Of a stretch of 64,000 nt of DNA, positions 1-10,275 are shown piece by piece; the stretch's first letter is position 1, and each line of letters begins with the position of its first letter. The notes below the pieces were generated by a model. The model had not been told where the DNA came from. It made no database searches and saw only the letters and a program-made list of their open reading frames with translations. The DNA comes from Bacteroidales bacterium. Its GTDB lineage: Bacteria > Bacteroidota > Bacteroidia > Bacteroidales > UBA12077. Position numbers and translations under genes: made by a program. The stretch lies in NCBI GenBank assembly GCA_030637515.1, contig DAOWGM010000062.1, positions 1 to 64,000 on the forward strand. Reading direction: 5' to 3'.

Positions 1-1
1 A

Positions 2-2068
2 GTAGTAAAAATGGGGCGCACAATGCTTTTAGCAACTGTAGTATCAGCTAAAGATGCAAGAGAAGATGTGGATTTTATGCCTTTATCAGTAGAGTATAAA
101 GAAAAGTATGCATCATTTGGACGTTATCCGGGCGGATTTTTAAAACGCGAAGGTCGCGCAAATGATTATGAAATATTAGTGTCACGTTTAGTTGATAGAG
201 CTCTACGTCCATTATTCCCAGATGATTTTCATGCTGAAACATTTGTTAATGTTCAGTTAATTTCAGCAGATTCAGATGTTATGCCTGATGCATTAGCTGG
301 TTTAGCAGCTTCAGCCGCATTAAGTGTTTCTGATATTCCTTTTCATGGACCAATTTCAGAAGCTCGTGTTGCAAGAGTTGAGGGTAAATTTGTAATTAAT
401 CCTACGTTCACACAATTAGAAACAGCTGATATTGATATTATAGTTGCTGCAACTATCGACAATGTAATGATGGTTGAGGGTGAAATGGATGAGGTTTCTG
501 AACAAGAAATGTTAGAAGCAATTAAAGTTGCTCACGAAGCAATTAAGTTACAATGTATTGCTCAAACAGAATTAGCCGAGGAACTTAAAATTGTAAAACG
601 TGAATATTGTCACGAAACAAACGATGAAGAATTAAGGACACGAATTCAAGCTGACTTATACGATCAAGTATACGAAATAGCTAAATCACAAAAATCAAAG
701 CACGAAAGATCTGAAGCTTTTAAGGCAGCAGAAGCAGCATATGTTGAAAAGTTACAAGCTGAGAATGAAGAGGAAGAAGTTAATGTTAAGCTTGTAGCTA
801 AATATTTTCACGATGATGTAGAGAAAAAAGCAGTTCGTAATCTAATTTTAGATGAAGGAATGCGTTTAGATGGTCGTAAAACAGATCAAATTCGTCCAAT
901 ATGGAGTGAAGTTGATTATTTACCTGCTGCACATGGTTCAGCAATATTTACTCGTGGTGAAACACAATCTTTAACTACTGTAACTTTAGGAACTAAGTTA
1001 GATGAAAAAGTTATCGATCAAGTTTTAATACAAGGAAAAGAGAAATTTGTATTGCATTATAATTTCTTGCCTTTCTCAACTGGTGATGCTCGCCCATATA
1101 GAGGTGTAGGTCGTCGTGAAGTAGGACATGGAAATTTAGCGTATAGAGCTTTAAAAGGAATGATTCCTCAAGGTGAAGAGAATCCATATGCAATTCGTGT
1201 TGTTTCTGATATTCTTGAATCAAATGGTTCATCTTCAATGGCTACAGTTTGTGCGGGTACACTTGCATTAATGGATGCTGGTATTAAAATGAAGAAACCA
1301 GTTTCAGGTATCGCAATGGGTTTAATTACCGATGGAGATAAATTTGCAGTTCTTTCTGATATCTTAGGTGATGAAGATCATTTAGGTGATATGGACTTTA
1401 AAGTAACAGGCACAGTTGATGGTATTACTGCTTGTCAAATGGATATAAAAATCGAAGGTTTATCATACGAGATTATGAACAAAGCTTTAGATCAAGCAAA
1501 AGCAGGAAGAATGCATATTTTAGGCGAAATGCTTAAAACAATCTCTGAACCAAGAGCTGAGTTTAAACCACATACTCCTAGAATTGTACAAATAACAATT
1601 CCTAAAGAAATGATTGGTGCAGTTATTGGACCTGGAGGAAAAGTTATTCAAGATATTCAGGAAAAAACTGGAGCTACAATTACTATTACTCAAGAAGGTG
1701 ATATAGGTATAGTTGATATCTTTGCTGAAGATAAAGATGTTATTGATGCTGCTCTTGCACGTGTTAATGGTATAACTGAAGTTCCAGAAGTTAATAAAGT
1801 ATATCAAGGAAAAGTAAAATCTATTGTTGCATTTGGCGCATTTGTAGAAATACTACCTGGAAAAGAAGGTTTACTTCATATCTCAGAAATAGAATGGCGC
1901 AGACTTGATAAAGTTGAAGAAGTTCTTAAAGAAGGAGATGATATAGAGGTTAAAGTGATTGAAGTGGATAAGAGGAACGGTAAACTAAAGCTTTCAAGAA
2001 AAGCATTACTGCCAAGACCTGAAAAAAAGGATAAACCAAAACCTGAGGGTGGCGAAGAAAAAAAATAA
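2..2068 (+). CDS. pnp: Polyribonucleotide nucleotidyltransferase (PNPase), 5' end outside window
   Basis: Exoribonuclease that degrades mRNA 3'-5' by phosphorolysis in the cytoplasm. The reading frame is open to the left edge (visible start [12 protein letters not shown]), so the first few dozen codons are missing; the in-frame ATG at 11 is internal, because PNPases carry this stretch after an N-terminal strand. Two RNase PH-like cores are visible, the second with the typical [17 protein letters not shown] stretch. A KH domain follows at about residues 523-590 counted from position 11, with the GPGG loop. An S1 domain lies at about 597-668 ([20 protein letters not shown]). The lysine-rich tail ends in EEKK. 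An intrinsic terminator follows directly, so this gene ends its transcription unit. Identification is secure. Confidence 0.97.
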   Translation, partial: VVKMGRTMLLATVVSAKDAREDVDFMPLSVEYKEKYASFGRYPGGFLKREGRANDYEILVSRLVDRALRPLFPDDFHAETFVNVQLISADSDVMPDALAGLAASAALSVSDIPFHGPISEARVARVEGKFVINPTFTQLETADIDIIVAATIDNVMMVEGEMDEVSEQEMLEAIKVAHEAIKLQCIAQTELAEELKIVKREYCHETNDEELRTRIQADLYDQVYEIAKSQKSKHERSEAFKAAEAAYVEKLQAENEEEEVNVKLVAKYFHDDVEKKAVRNLILDEGMRLDGRKTDQIRPIWSEVDYLPAAHGSAIFTRGETQSLTTVTLGTKLDEKVIDQVLIQGKEKFVLHYNFLPFSTGDARPYRGVGRREVGHGNLAYRALKGMIPQGEENPYAIRVVSDILESNGSSSMATVCAGTLALMDAGIKMKKPVSGIAMGLITDGDKFAVLSDILGDEDHLGDMDFKVTGTVDGITACQMDIKIEGLSYEIMNKALDQAKAGRMHILGEMLKTISEPRAEFKPHTPRIVQITIPKEMIGAVIGPGGKVIQDIQEKTGATITITQEGDIGIVDIFAEDKDVIDAALARVNGITEVPEVNKVYQGKVKSIVAFGAFVEILPGKEGLLHISEIEWRRLDKVEEVLKEGDDIEVKVIEVDKRNGKLKLSRKALLPRPEKKDKPKPEGGEEKK

Positions 2069-2092
2069 GGTGAAAAGAAAAATAAATGAGAA

Positions 2093-2119
2093 AGCAGAGT
2101 TTAAAACTCTGCTTTTTTT
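2093..2119 (+). terminator. Intrinsic terminator of pnp
   Basis: A perfect 10-bp stem (AGCAGAGTTT / AAACTCTGCT) around a single A is followed by a T run, 24 nt after the pnp stop codon. Confidence 0.9.
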
Positions 2120-2256
2120 ATGAATCTTTATTTCTTAAACGGCGTATAAATTTTGTTTAGCAATTCTGTATTGTTTTAATTGCTAATGATTAATCGTTAA
2201 AAGCTTGTTAGCCAGAAAGTATAGTCAATAGTTTTTTGATAGTGATTTAATGAACC

Positions 2257-2288
2257 TTTATCAGAAATGACTGTCATTATTAATTTTG
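2257..2288 (+). promoter_or_regulatory. Putative Bacteroidota-type promoter for the S9 peptidase gene
   Basis: TAATTTTG at 2281-2288 fits the TAnnTTTG -7 consensus. It is preceded after a 20-nt spacer by TTTA (2257-2260) in place of the usual -33 TTTG. This predicts a start of transcription about 55 nt before the ATG. It is a sequence match only. Confidence 0.5.
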
Positions 2289-2352
2289 AAAACACTTTTT
2301 TCTTTTATAAATTTACTGGATTGATATCAATTGAAATCTTAAACAAAAACTT

Positions 2353-4464
2353 ATGAAACAATTTAAATTCCTCATTCTTACAATAATTCCAATTTGGTTC
2401 TTGTCTTGTAGTGATATTAATACCAAATATCCTGATACAAAGAAAGTTGATCAGGTTGATGAGTATTTTGGAGTTGAAGTTGAAGATCCTTATAGATGGC
2501 TTGAAGATGATAGATCTGAAGAAACAGAAGCATGGGTTAAAGCTCAAAACGAGGTTACTTTTAATTATTTAGCTGAAATTCCATATAGAGAAAAAATTAA
2601 AAACAGATTACAGGAATTATGGAATTTTGAAACCATGAAATCACCAAAGAAGATAGGTGATAAATATTTCTTTTTTAAAAATGATGGTTTACAAAACCAA
2701 TCTGTTCTTTATTATCAAGAATCTTCTGATACGGAACCGAAAGTATTAATCGATCCGAATGTATTATCTGAAGATGGAACAGTTGCAATGGATGCTAATT
2801 TTGCAATTTCAAAAGATGGAAAGTATATAGCATATCAGGTATCGACTGGAGGTTCAGACTGGCATGAAATACATGTACGTAATATTGAAACAGGTCAGGA
2901 TCTTGAAGATATAGTCAAATGGGTTAAATTTTCAGAAATAGCTTGGTATAAAGATGGTTTCTTTTATAGTAGATATCCTGAAAGTAAAGAAGGTGAAGAA
3001 TTCTCAGCGAAGAACGAGTTTCATAAAATTTATTATCATAAAATAGGAACTTCTTCAACGGAAGATGAGATTATCTTTGGAAATAAAGATTTTCCGTTAA
3101 GAAATTATACTGCAGGTGTTTCAGGTGATGAGAAATACTTATTTATTTACGAATCGGAATCAACAAGTGGGAATAATTTATATGTAAAAAATTTACAGAA
3201 GAAAGATGGATTTACAAAATTAACAACTGGGTTCAATTATGATTATTCAGTTCTTGATCAGGTAGGAGATAATTTTTATGTAATGACAAATTTCCATGCG
3301 CCAAAATATAAACTTGTTCGTATTAATGTAAATTCTCTTGATATAGGTAATTGGATTGATGTTTTACCTGAAAAGAAGGATGTATTAAAAGAGTGCGTGC
3401 TGACCGGGGATAAAATTATTGCATCGTATATGCAAGATGCAAAATCAAAAATGGAAGTCTATACAGTTAAAGGGGATTACTTATACGATATTGATTTACC
3501 TACTTTAGGAAGTGTTAGTAATATAAAAAGTTCAACAAAAAATAAAGAAGTATTTTATACATTTAATTCTTTTACAATTGCTCCAATAATCTACAAGTAC
3601 GATACAGAAAATAATACAAATGAAGTATATTTTGAACCTAAGTTAGATTTTGATACTTCTGAATACGAAACAAAGCAGGTGTTTTTCAAAGGGAAAGATG
3701 GTATAAAAGTTCCTATGTTTATTGTGCATAAAAAAGGATTAAACCTGAATGGAAAGAATCCTACTTTACTTTATGCTTACGGAGGATTTAATGTTAGTAT
3801 GCTGCCTTATTTTAAAGCTGAAAGGCTTATTTGGCTTGAAAATAATGGTGTTTTTGCATTAGCAAATATACGCGGAGGCGGTGAGTACGGAGAAAATTGG
3901 CACAAAGCAGGACTTGGTTTAAATAAGCAAAATGTGTTTGATGATTTTATTACTGCATCTGAATATCTGATAAACGAGAAGTATACTTCTCCTGAAAAGT
4001 TAACCATTCGAGGAGGATCAAATGGTGGTTTATTAGTTGGTGCTGTTATTAATCAACGCCCTGATCTTTACAGGGTTGCATTTCCTGAGGTTGGAGTTAT
4101 GGATATGCTTCGTTTTCATAAATTCACGATAGGTTGGGCATGGGTAAATGAATATGGATCTAGTGAAGATTCAGTTCAATTTGAGAATCTATATAATTAT
4201 TCACCTTTACATAATATAGGAAAATTGGATTATCCGGCGGTAATGGTTGTAACTGCAGATCATGATGACAGAGTTGTGCCTGCGCATTCATTTAAATATA
4301 TTGCAACATTACAGGAGAAATATAAAGGCAACAATCCAGTATTAATAAGAATTCAGACTAAAGCCGGACATAGTGCAGGAAAACCTGTTAGTATGAAAAT
4401 TGATGAAGCAGCTGATAAATGGTCTTTTGCATTTTATAATATGAAAGTAACACCGATTTATTAA
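2353..4464 (+). CDS. Prolyl oligopeptidase family lipoprotein (S9A)
   Basis: Serine peptidase expected to cleave short peptides after proline, probably lipid-anchored and facing the periplasm. The N-terminus has a lipoprotein signal with lipobox LSCS (Cys at residue 20). The N-terminal half is the beta-propeller and the C-terminal half the alpha/beta hydrolase. The nucleophile elbow GGSNGG places the Ser at 556, the DHDDRVVP stretch gives Asp at about 638, and AGHSAGKP gives His 673, which is the complete triad of the POP family. The length (703 aa) is normal for S9A plus a signal. It is monocistronic, with its own promoter-like sequence and a terminator behind it. The exact substrate cannot be told from sequence. 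Confidence 0.93.
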   Translation: MKQFKFLILTIIPIWFLSCSDINTKYPDTKKVDQVDEYFGVEVEDPYRWLEDDRSEETEAWVKAQNEVTFNYLAEIPYREKIKNRLQELWNFETMKSPKKIGDKYFFFKNDGLQNQSVLYYQESSDTEPKVLIDPNVLSEDGTVAMDANFAISKDGKYIAYQVSTGGSDWHEIHVRNIETGQDLEDIVKWVKFSEIAWYKDGFFYSRYPESKEGEEFSAKNEFHKIYYHKIGTSSTEDEIIFGNKDFPLRNYTAGVSGDEKYLFIYESESTSGNNLYVKNLQKKDGFTKLTTGFNYDYSVLDQVGDNFYVMTNFHAPKYKLVRINVNSLDIGNWIDVLPEKKDVLKECVLTGDKIIASYMQDAKSKMEVYTVKGDYLYDIDLPTLGSVSNIKSSTKNKEVFYTFNSFTIAPIIYKYDTENNTNEVYFEPKLDFDTSEYETKQVFFKGKDGIKVPMFIVHKKGLNLNGKNPTLLYAYGGFNVSMLPYFKAERLIWLENNGVFALANIRGGGEYGENWHKAGLGLNKQNVFDDFITASEYLINEKYTSPEKLTIRGGSNGGLLVGAVINQRPDLYRVAFPEVGVMDMLRFHKFTIGWAWVNEYGSSEDSVQFENLYNYSPLHNIGKLDYPAVMVVTADHDDRVVPAHSFKYIATLQEKYKGNNPVLIRIQTKAGHSAGKPVSMKIDEAADKWSFAFYNMKVTPIY

Positions 4465-4504
4465 ATTTCGGATTGTTTATAAAAAATTATAAGAATATTT
4501 AATA

Positions 4505-4541
4505 AAAACTGCTTTGAAGCTTATCTTTAAGGCAGTTTTTT
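4505..4541 (+). terminator. Probable intrinsic terminator after the S9 peptidase gene
   Basis: AAAACTGC and GCAGTTTT form an 8-bp stem around a long loop that can pair further, followed by Ts. It lies just upstream of the GTG start of the next gene. Confidence 0.65.
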
Positions 4542-4555
4542 AATAATATATTTCG

Positions 4556-5191
4556 GTGGATTTAAATTATATTGTTATAGAGGGAAATATTGGTGCAGGA
4601 AAAACAACCCTGTCAAAAATGATTGCTAAAGAGTTTGATGCAAAACTAATTTTAGAACAATTTGCCGATAATCCATTCCTTCCTAAATTTTATAAAGAAC
4701 CGGAAAAGTATTCATTTCAACTAGAACTTTCTTTTCTTGCCGAACGTTATCAACAACTTAATCAAGAAGTAACTTCAAGAGATTTATTTAGACCTTTTAC
4801 TTTGGCAGATTACTATTTTATGAAATCGCTTATTTTCGCCCGTGCTACATTGAAAGAAGATGAGTATAACCTTTATCGTCAGATATTTAATATTATTTAT
4901 AAATCAATACCAAAACCGGATTTGTATGTGTATTTACACGTAGACGTTCAGAATCTTATGAATAGCATCTCCAGACGTGGACGTGATTATGAAAAAGGAA
5001 TCAGTAGTGAATATCTATTAAAAGTACAGGAAGGATATTATGACTTCTTTAGGCAGCAAAACGATATTCCATTTCTAATAATTGACTCAAATAATATGGA
5101 TTTTGTTGAGAATCAGGAAGATTATAAAAGAATGAAAGAGCTCATTTTTAACACCAAATATGAGAAAGGAATTACTCGTATTACGCTATAA
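4556..5191 (+). CDS. Deoxynucleoside kinase (dNK/dGK-dCK family)
   Basis: Cytoplasmic salvage enzyme that phosphorylates a deoxynucleoside with ATP. The P-loop GNIGAGKTT is at residues 10-18. The SRRGRDYEKGIS stretch in the C-terminal half fits the arginine-rich LID of the deoxynucleoside kinase family, and the 211-aa length is normal. The start is GTG: there is no in-frame ATG between the upstream terminator and the P-loop, and the strand-forming residues before the P-loop begin right after it. No Shine-Dalgarno sequence is visible. Which deoxynucleoside is used (A, G or C) cannot be decided here. Confidence 0.88.
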   Translation: MDLNYIVIEGNIGAGKTTLSKMIAKEFDAKLILEQFADNPFLPKFYKEPEKYSFQLELSFLAERYQQLNQEVTSRDLFRPFTLADYYFMKSLIFARATLKEDEYNLYRQIFNIIYKSIPKPDLYVYLHVDVQNLMNSISRRGRDYEKGISSEYLLKVQEGYYDFFRQQNDIPFLIIDSNNMDFVENQEDYKRMKELIFNTKYEKGITRITL

Positions 5192-5211
5192 GTCCTTATA
5201 TAATATATATT

Positions 5212-5232
5212 TTAAAAGCTTTTTTTTTTTTT
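5212..5232 (+). terminator. Weak T-rich terminator candidate
   Basis: AAAAGCTTTT runs into a long uninterrupted T tract shortly after the kinase stop codon. The stem is short, so termination efficiency is doubtful. The homopolymer is also a likely place for sequencing or slippage length variation. Confidence 0.35.
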
Positions 5233-5249
5233 ATTTGGCAAAACATTAT

Positions 5250-5257
5250 TAAGTTTG
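5250..5257 (+). promoter_or_regulatory. -7 promoter element candidate upstream of the TPR lipoprotein
   Basis: TAAGTTTG is a strict match to TAnnTTTG, 54 nt before the ATG. A TTTG lies only 12 nt upstream (5234-5237), closer than the 18-21 nt seen at better sites in this window, so the -33 box is uncertain. Confidence 0.4.
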
Positions 5258-5311
5258 TACTTTAACAGGCATAAGAACTAGCAATTTTAAAAACAAATAA
5301 TTAATCAAACT

Positions 5312-7030
5312 ATGAAAAGAATCAACTATTTAGCATCTTTCTTATTCGCTGCTCTAATATTAAGTAGCTGCGGTGGATTAGACAAAATGAAAGAAGAAGC
5401 TTCTAACCTTCAGTACAGTGTTAACCCTAAAGTACTTGAAATGCACGCTGGCAAAGTTAAGTACGAAATAAAAGGTGATATTCCAGCTGAATGGTTTAAT
5501 AAGAAAGCTATTGTTGAATTTACTCCTGCTTATGTATATGAAGGTGGTGAGGAAGTTCTAGAATCAAAAACATTTCAGGGAGAGAGCGTTGAAGCAAATA
5601 ATAAAGTGATTGGATTTGAAACTGGTGGAGCTATTGAATTCGCTGGTGAATTTGAATATCAAGAAGCTATGAGAGTAGGCGAACTTGAAATTAGAGGTTT
5701 AGCTAAAATTAAGGACAAAGAATTAGATTTAGTTTCTTATAAATTAGCTGATGGTATTATTTCTACTCCGTTATTAGTAATGGTTGATCCTATGCCTATA
5801 GCTGCAAAAGATAACTTCCAAAGAGTTATTTCAGAAACAAAAGAAGCAGATATTCATTATCTAATTCAAAGATCTGAAGTTCGTAGATCTGAATTAAAAT
5901 CAGAAGACATTGTAGAACTTGAAGCTTTTGTTAAAGAAGCTAATGAAATTGAAAACAAAGAATTCAAAGGAATTGAAGTTTCTGCTTATGCGTCTCCAGA
6001 CGGACCTGAGAAATTAAATGAAAGATTATCAGAGCAAAGAAAAAAGACTGCTGATAAATATTTAGCAAAAGTTATTGGTAAAGCAAAAGTAAGCAAAGAA
6101 GATGCTAAAACTTTATATAATTTAAAGTCAACTGCTGAAGACTGGGCCGGTTTTAAAGGTTTAGTTGAAGCTTCTACTATTGAAGACAAAGATTTAATCT
6201 TAAGAGTACTTTCTATGTATTCAGATCCTGTTGTTCGTGAAAAAGAAATAAAAAATATTGCTGCTACATACGAAGTTTTAGCTGATGATATTTTACCTCA
6301 ATTAAGAAGATCTGAACTTTTAGTTAAAGTTGATATGATTGGATATGCAGATTCTGTAATTCTTGATTTTGCAGCTAATAATCCTGATACATTAAATATT
6401 GAGGAATTATTATATGCTGGCAAATTAATCGAAGATTTAGAAGCTAAGGTTGCTGTATATACTGCTGCTACTGTTAAATATCCTACATGTTTCAGAGCAT
6501 TTAACAACTTAGGTTATGTTAATATTTTACAAGGAAACTTAGCTGATGCAAAAGTTGCTTTAGAAAAAGCTAACGAACTTAAAGAAGGTGATGCTATTAT
6601 TACTAATAACTTAGGAGTTATTGCTCTTAAGGAAGGTGATAAAGAAACTGCAAAAACTCATTTCTTAAATTCAACAGATGCTGGTAATGCAGTTGATTAT
6701 AACTTAGGTATTATTAATATCATGGATGGCGAATATGAAGCTGCTGTTAATTATTTCCAAAATCATAAAACTTTCAACACTGCATTAGCAATGTTATTAG
6801 CTGGTAAAAACGATACTGCTAATAAAACTATTGATGTTGTTGAAGAAGAATGTCCTATGAATTATTACCTAAAAGCTGTTATTAATGCAAGAATAGGTGA
6901 TGAAGGAGCAGTTATGAATAGTTTAAGAACAGCAATTGAGAAAAAAGCTGAACTTAAGGAAATGGTAAAAACTGATTTAGAATTTAGAAATTATTTTGAA
7001 AACGAGACTTTTAAAACTATCGTTGAATAA
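5312..7030 (+). CDS. TPR lipoprotein with OmpA-like segment
   Basis: Predicted lipoprotein (lipobox LSSC, Cys at about residue 20) of 572 aa. The N-terminal 170 residues look like repeated beta-rich segments. A segment around residues 215-255 (EVSAYASPDGPEKLNERLSEQ) resembles the peptidoglycan-binding OmpA-C fold. Tandem TPR helices follow from about residue 385 (NNLGYVNILQGNLADAKVAL, NNLGVIALKEGDKETAKTHF). This suggests a cell-envelope scaffold at the periplasmic side of the outer membrane. It has its own promoter-like element and a strong terminator. Codon use is visibly more uniform (GCT, GAA, TTA, GTT) than in neighbours, which hints at high expression. The exact role is unknown. Confidence 0.8.
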   Translation: MKRINYLASFLFAALILSSCGGLDKMKEEASNLQYSVNPKVLEMHAGKVKYEIKGDIPAEWFNKKAIVEFTPAYVYEGGEEVLESKTFQGESVEANNKVIGFETGGAIEFAGEFEYQEAMRVGELEIRGLAKIKDKELDLVSYKLADGIISTPLLVMVDPMPIAAKDNFQRVISETKEADIHYLIQRSEVRRSELKSEDIVELEAFVKEANEIENKEFKGIEVSAYASPDGPEKLNERLSEQRKKTADKYLAKVIGKAKVSKEDAKTLYNLKSTAEDWAGFKGLVEASTIEDKDLILRVLSMYSDPVVREKEIKNIAATYEVLADDILPQLRRSELLVKVDMIGYADSVILDFAANNPDTLNIEELLYAGKLIEDLEAKVAVYTAATVKYPTCFRAFNNLGYVNILQGNLADAKVALEKANELKEGDAIITNNLGVIALKEGDKETAKTHFLNSTDAGNAVDYNLGIINIMDGEYEAAVNYFQNHKTFNTALAMLLAGKNDTANKTIDVVEEECPMNYYLKAVINARIGDEGAVMNSLRTAIEKKAELKEMVKTDLEFRNYFENETFKTIVE

Positions 7031-7052
7031 TTAATTCGAAATAGATATTAAA

Positions 7053-7085
7053 TAAAAAGCGGATCAGAAATGATCCGCTTTTTTT
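7053..7085. terminator. Bidirectional intrinsic terminator
   Basis: A perfect 10-bp stem (AAGCGGATCA / TGATCCGCTT) with a GAAA tetraloop and A and T tracts on either side sits between two convergent genes, so it can serve both strands. Confidence 0.92.
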
Positions 7086-7087
7086 AT

Positions 7088-7621
7088 TTAGTTTGATTGT
7101 ATTTTCCTGAATAGTTCCCAAAGAACAATTCCTGCACTTACCGAAATATTTAAGGAATGCTTAGTACCAATTTGAGGAATTTCTATTGCGAAATCGCTCA
7201 TATTAACAACTTCCTGCTGAACGCCTTTTATTTCATTACCCAATATCACCGCATACTTTTTATTTTTATCGATATTAAAATCCTGAAGCATTATAGCTTC
7301 TTCAGCTTGCTCAATTGATACAATAACATATCCTTCTTCTCTTAGTATGTTAATTGCATCTGTAGTATTCTGTACATATTCCCAATTTACAGAATCTGTT
7401 GCACCTAAGGCCGTTTTATGGATGTCTTTGTGTGGAGGTTTGGCAGTTATCCCACACAGGATTATTTTTTCTATTAAAAATGCATCCGATGTTCTAAAAA
7501 CACTTCCAATATTATTTTGACTTCTAATATTATCTAATACTACTACGATAGGTGTTTTATCCGAATTTTTAAATTCTTCAATGCTTAATCGGTTTAATTC
7601 GCTATTCTTGAGTTTACGCAT
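7088..7621 (-). CDS. TrmH/SpoU family RNA 2'-O-methyltransferase
   Basis: SAM-dependent methyltransferase with the SPOUT trefoil knot, modifying a tRNA or rRNA ribose. All three SpoU motifs are present: DNIRSQNNIGSVFRTSD (motif 1), VILGNEIKGV (motif 2) and IPQIGTKHSLNISVSAG (motif 3). At 177 aa it is a minimal version without the N-terminal substrate-binding domain of RlmB-type enzymes, similar to short TrmH-like proteins of Bacteroidota. It is divergent from sucC with a 94-bp gap. The target RNA position cannot be inferred. Confidence 0.88.
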   Translation of the reverse strand: MRKLKNSELNRLSIEEFKNSDKTPIVVVLDNIRSQNNIGSVFRTSDAFLIEKIILCGITAKPPHKDIHKTALGATDSVNWEYVQNTTDAINILREEGYVIVSIEQAEEAIMLQDFNIDKNKKYAVILGNEIKGVQQEVVNMSDFAIEIPQIGTKHSLNISVSAGIVLWELFRKIQSN

Positions 7622-7651
7622 TTTGATTCAAGTTAATTTGTAATCGAAAAA

Positions 7652-7683
7652 TTGGTTAAATGTATAAAAAATCGATAATTTCG
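7652..7683 (+). promoter_or_regulatory. Putative promoter of sucC
   Basis: TTG (7652-7654), a 21-nt spacer, then TAATTTCG (7676-7683), one mismatch from TAnnTTTG. The predicted transcript starts about 25 nt before the sucC ATG. Confidence 0.5.
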
Positions 7684-7715
7684 TGCTATAAATTTATCAA
7701 GTAAAATATTTTCAA

Positions 7716-8903
7716 ATGAATATACACGAATATCAGGCAAAAAGCATACTAAAAGAATTCGGTGTTGCAGTTCCCGAAGGAGTAGTTATTGAAAATGCAG
7801 AAAATGCTATTGAAGCTGCGAAACAGATTCAGGAAAAAACAGGAATGGATACTTGGGCGGTTAAAGCACAGATTCATGCAGGTGGACGTGGAAAAGGAGG
7901 AGGTGTGAAAATAGCAAAATCATTAGATGATGTTAAAAATTTTGCTTCTAATATCATTGGAATGAATCTTATTACACACCAAACCGGACCTGAAGGGAAA
8001 AAGGTAAATAAGGTTCTTGTTGAACAGGGAATTTATTATCCTGGAGAGAGTGAAGTTGAGGAGTTTTATATGAGCGTTTTGCTGAATAGAGGTACTGGAC
8101 GAAATATTATAATGTATTCAACCGAAGGAGGTATGGATATTGAAACAGTAGCAGAAAAAACACCACATTTAATTTATAAAGAAGAGATAGATCCGAAAGT
8201 TGGAATACAGGCATATCAGGCAAGAAAAATTGCTTTTAATTTAGGATTAAGTGGTAATGCTTTTAAACAAATGGTAAAGTTTGTTATGTCCTTGTATTTA
8301 GCCTATGAAAAAAGCGATGCATCATTATTTGAAATAAATCCTGTTTTTAAAACTTCAGATAATTTGATTTTTGCTGCAGATGCGAAAGTAAATATTGATG
8401 ATAATGCATTATACCGTCATCCTGAATATGAAAAAATGAGGGATATTTCAGAAGAAGATCCTACTGAACTTGAAGCAGGAAAATTTAATCTGAATTTTGT
8501 AAAACTTGATGGTAATGTTGGTTGTATGGTAAATGGTGCAGGTTTAGCTATGGCTACAATGGATATTATCAAATTAGCTGGCGGTGATCCTGCTAACTTT
8601 TTAGATGTTGGAGGTACTGCTAATGCAGAAACTGTAGAAGCTGGATTTAGAATTATTCTTAAAGATCCTAATGTAAAAGCAATATTGATAAATATTTTTG
8701 GAGGTATTGTACGTTGCGATCGTGTTGCTCAAGGTGTTGTTGATGCTTATAAAACTATTGGAACTATAAGTATTCCAGTAATTGTTCGTTTGCAAGGCAC
8801 AAATGCTGAAGAAGGTAAGAAATTGATTGATGGATCAGGATTAAAAGTTTACTCTGCTATTACATTACAAGAAGCGGCAGATATAGTTAAGAAGCTTGTA
8901 TAA
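7716..8903 (+). CDS. sucC: Succinyl-CoA synthetase (ADP-forming) beta subunit
   Basis: TCA-cycle enzyme subunit that holds the nucleotide-binding ATP-grasp domain; with SucD it interconverts succinyl-CoA and succinate with ATP formation. The N-terminus [17 protein letters not shown] is diagnostic. [15 protein letters not shown] is the nucleotide-binding loop, [15 protein letters not shown] and [10 protein letters not shown] mark the C-terminal ligase domain, and 395 aa is full length. It stands alone: no sucD lies next to it, since the next gene is arcA on the other strand behind a shared terminator. Confidence 0.97.
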   Translation: MNIHEYQAKSILKEFGVAVPEGVVIENAENAIEAAKQIQEKTGMDTWAVKAQIHAGGRGKGGGVKIAKSLDDVKNFASNIIGMNLITHQTGPEGKKVNKVLVEQGIYYPGESEVEEFYMSVLLNRGTGRNIIMYSTEGGMDIETVAEKTPHLIYKEEIDPKVGIQAYQARKIAFNLGLSGNAFKQMVKFVMSLYLAYEKSDASLFEINPVFKTSDNLIFAADAKVNIDDNALYRHPEYEKMRDISEEDPTELEAGKFNLNFVKLDGNVGCMVNGAGLAMATMDIIKLAGGDPANFLDVGGTANAETVEAGFRIILKDPNVKAILINIFGGIVRCDRVAQGVVDAYKTIGTISIPVIVRLQGTNAEEGKKLIDGSGLKVYSAITLQEAADIVKKLV

Positions 8904-8925
8904 TAAAGTTCATATATTTTTTAAA

Positions 8926-8962
8926 ATAAAAAAAGGATGTTGTTTACAACATCCTTTTCTCT
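8926..8962. terminator. Bidirectional terminator between sucC and arcA
   Basis: A perfect 12-bp stem (AAAAGGATGTTG / CAACATCCTTTT) with TTTA loop, flanked by A-rich and T-rich tracts, between convergent stop codons. Confidence 0.92.
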
Positions 8963-8977
8963 TTTAAAATTATTTTA

Positions 8978-10243
8978 TTACCACTTTATTGGTTTCCTTT
9001 TTATTGGCATAGTCATACAGCGTGCGCCACCACCACCACGAGGCAATTCAGATCCTTCAAGAGCAATAACATACTTTTTGTAGTTATTAGGATCAACTTT
9101 TCCTTTTATTACATCGTTGGCTCTTAAAATCTCAAAACCGTTTTTATTCATTTCATCCATGGTGTAAGTATTGCGCTCGTATCCAATTACTTTTCCAGGT
9201 CCAATAGCAAAAAAGTTAGCACCACTATGCCACTGTTCGCGTTCTTGTACCCACGGATCTTTTGTGCCACCGCAAAATACTGGTTTCAAATCCATGCCTA
9301 AATTTTTCAAAGATTTTAATAGATTTTCTTCCTCTTTTATTGAAATAACTTTCCCATTTTCAATTTTCATATGAATAGTCTGGTAACGATTTGTTTGAAG
9401 AATTAAAGGATCATAAACCATACAAGTATCCATATCAAGAAATGTAAAAACCATATCAAGGTGAATAAACGATTCTGGTTTATATGGTAATTCCTGAATT
9501 AATATATGTCGGCTCTTTTCTTTTTGAGCTAATAAACGCTCCAAAATAAAGTCAATTCCTTGTGGAGTTGTTCTTGTTCCTGTTCCAATACATAAAACAT
9601 CATCACGCGCTATGAGTACATCACCACCTTCAATTGAAGTTTCTTTTGTATAATTTTGGCTGTTTAATGGATTAACAGTTTTTGTTACAAACATCTCATG
9701 ATAATCAAAAATAGCTTCCATTATTAACGATTCACGTTCTCTTACATTACTAGCCATACGCCCAATTAGAACCTCATCTAACACGGACATTGCTGAATCA
9801 CGTGTAAAAAAGAAATTATGTAATGGTCTTAATGAATATCTTTCTTTGCTAAGATATGCTGTTAATGTGTTCTTTTCTTCCACCACACCTTCAATAAGTT
9901 GTCGTGCAAGCTCTGTAGAATCAAGTGAAGTAAGATGCTTGCTTAGATTGCATTTTTCTTCGTGTAAACAGATTTTATTTAGTAGGTTTTCTTTTACTTT
10001 TTCGTTAGTTAGAATATCAGCCAATAAATCTTTAACCTGAAATGTTTTTGTTAATTTATTAAGAACTCCACTTAGTTGAGCATATTCCTTTTTTGCAACA
10101 GAAAGATTTAAAATATCACTATAAAGCGCCCTTTCTGCATTTTTTGGAGTCATGTTTTCGACTTCGCTTCCGGGAGTATGTAATATAACGCCTTCTAATT
10201 CACCTATCTCGGATCTCACATTTACATTAATTTTTCCTGCCAT
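8978..10243 (-). CDS. arcA: Arginine deiminase
   Basis: Hydrolyses L-arginine to citrulline and ammonia, usually the first step of the fermentative ADI pathway in the cytoplasm. The motifs of the family are in order: FFTRDSAMSV, EGGDVLI, HLDMVFTFLD, and the catalytic loop GGGGARCMTMP with Cys 409 near the C-terminus; 421 aa is the usual length. No arcB (ornithine carbamoyltransferase) or arcC (carbamate kinase) is next to it. The genes upstream on the same strand are a split LysO-type exporter. A basic amino acid or ornithine export link is possible but is only inference. Confidence 0.95.
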   Translation of the reverse strand: MAGKINVNVRSEIGELEGVILHTPGSEVENMTPKNAERALYSDILNLSVAKKEYAQLSGVLNKLTKTFQVKDLLADILTNEKVKENLLNKICLHEEKCNLSKHLTSLDSTELARQLIEGVVEEKNTLTAYLSKERYSLRPLHNFFFTRDSAMSVLDEVLIGRMASNVRERESLIMEAIFDYHEMFVTKTVNPLNSQNYTKETSIEGGDVLIARDDVLCIGTGTRTTPQGIDFILERLLAQKEKSRHILIQELPYKPESFIHLDMVFTFLDMDTCMVYDPLILQTNRYQTIHMKIENGKVISIKEEENLLKSLKNLGMDLKPVFCGGTKDPWVQEREQWHSGANFFAIGPGKVIGYERNTYTMDEMNKNGFEILRANDVIKGKVDPNNYKKYVIALEGSELPRGGGGARCMTMPIKRKPIKW

Positions 10244-10275
10244 CTTGTTCCTTTTAAAAAGTTTCTAAAGAGCTG

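Noticed and set aside
1-11. Translation start of pnp at the ATG at 11.
   Set aside because: The codons before it (VVK) continue the conserved PNPase N-terminus; the gene is cut by the window edge.
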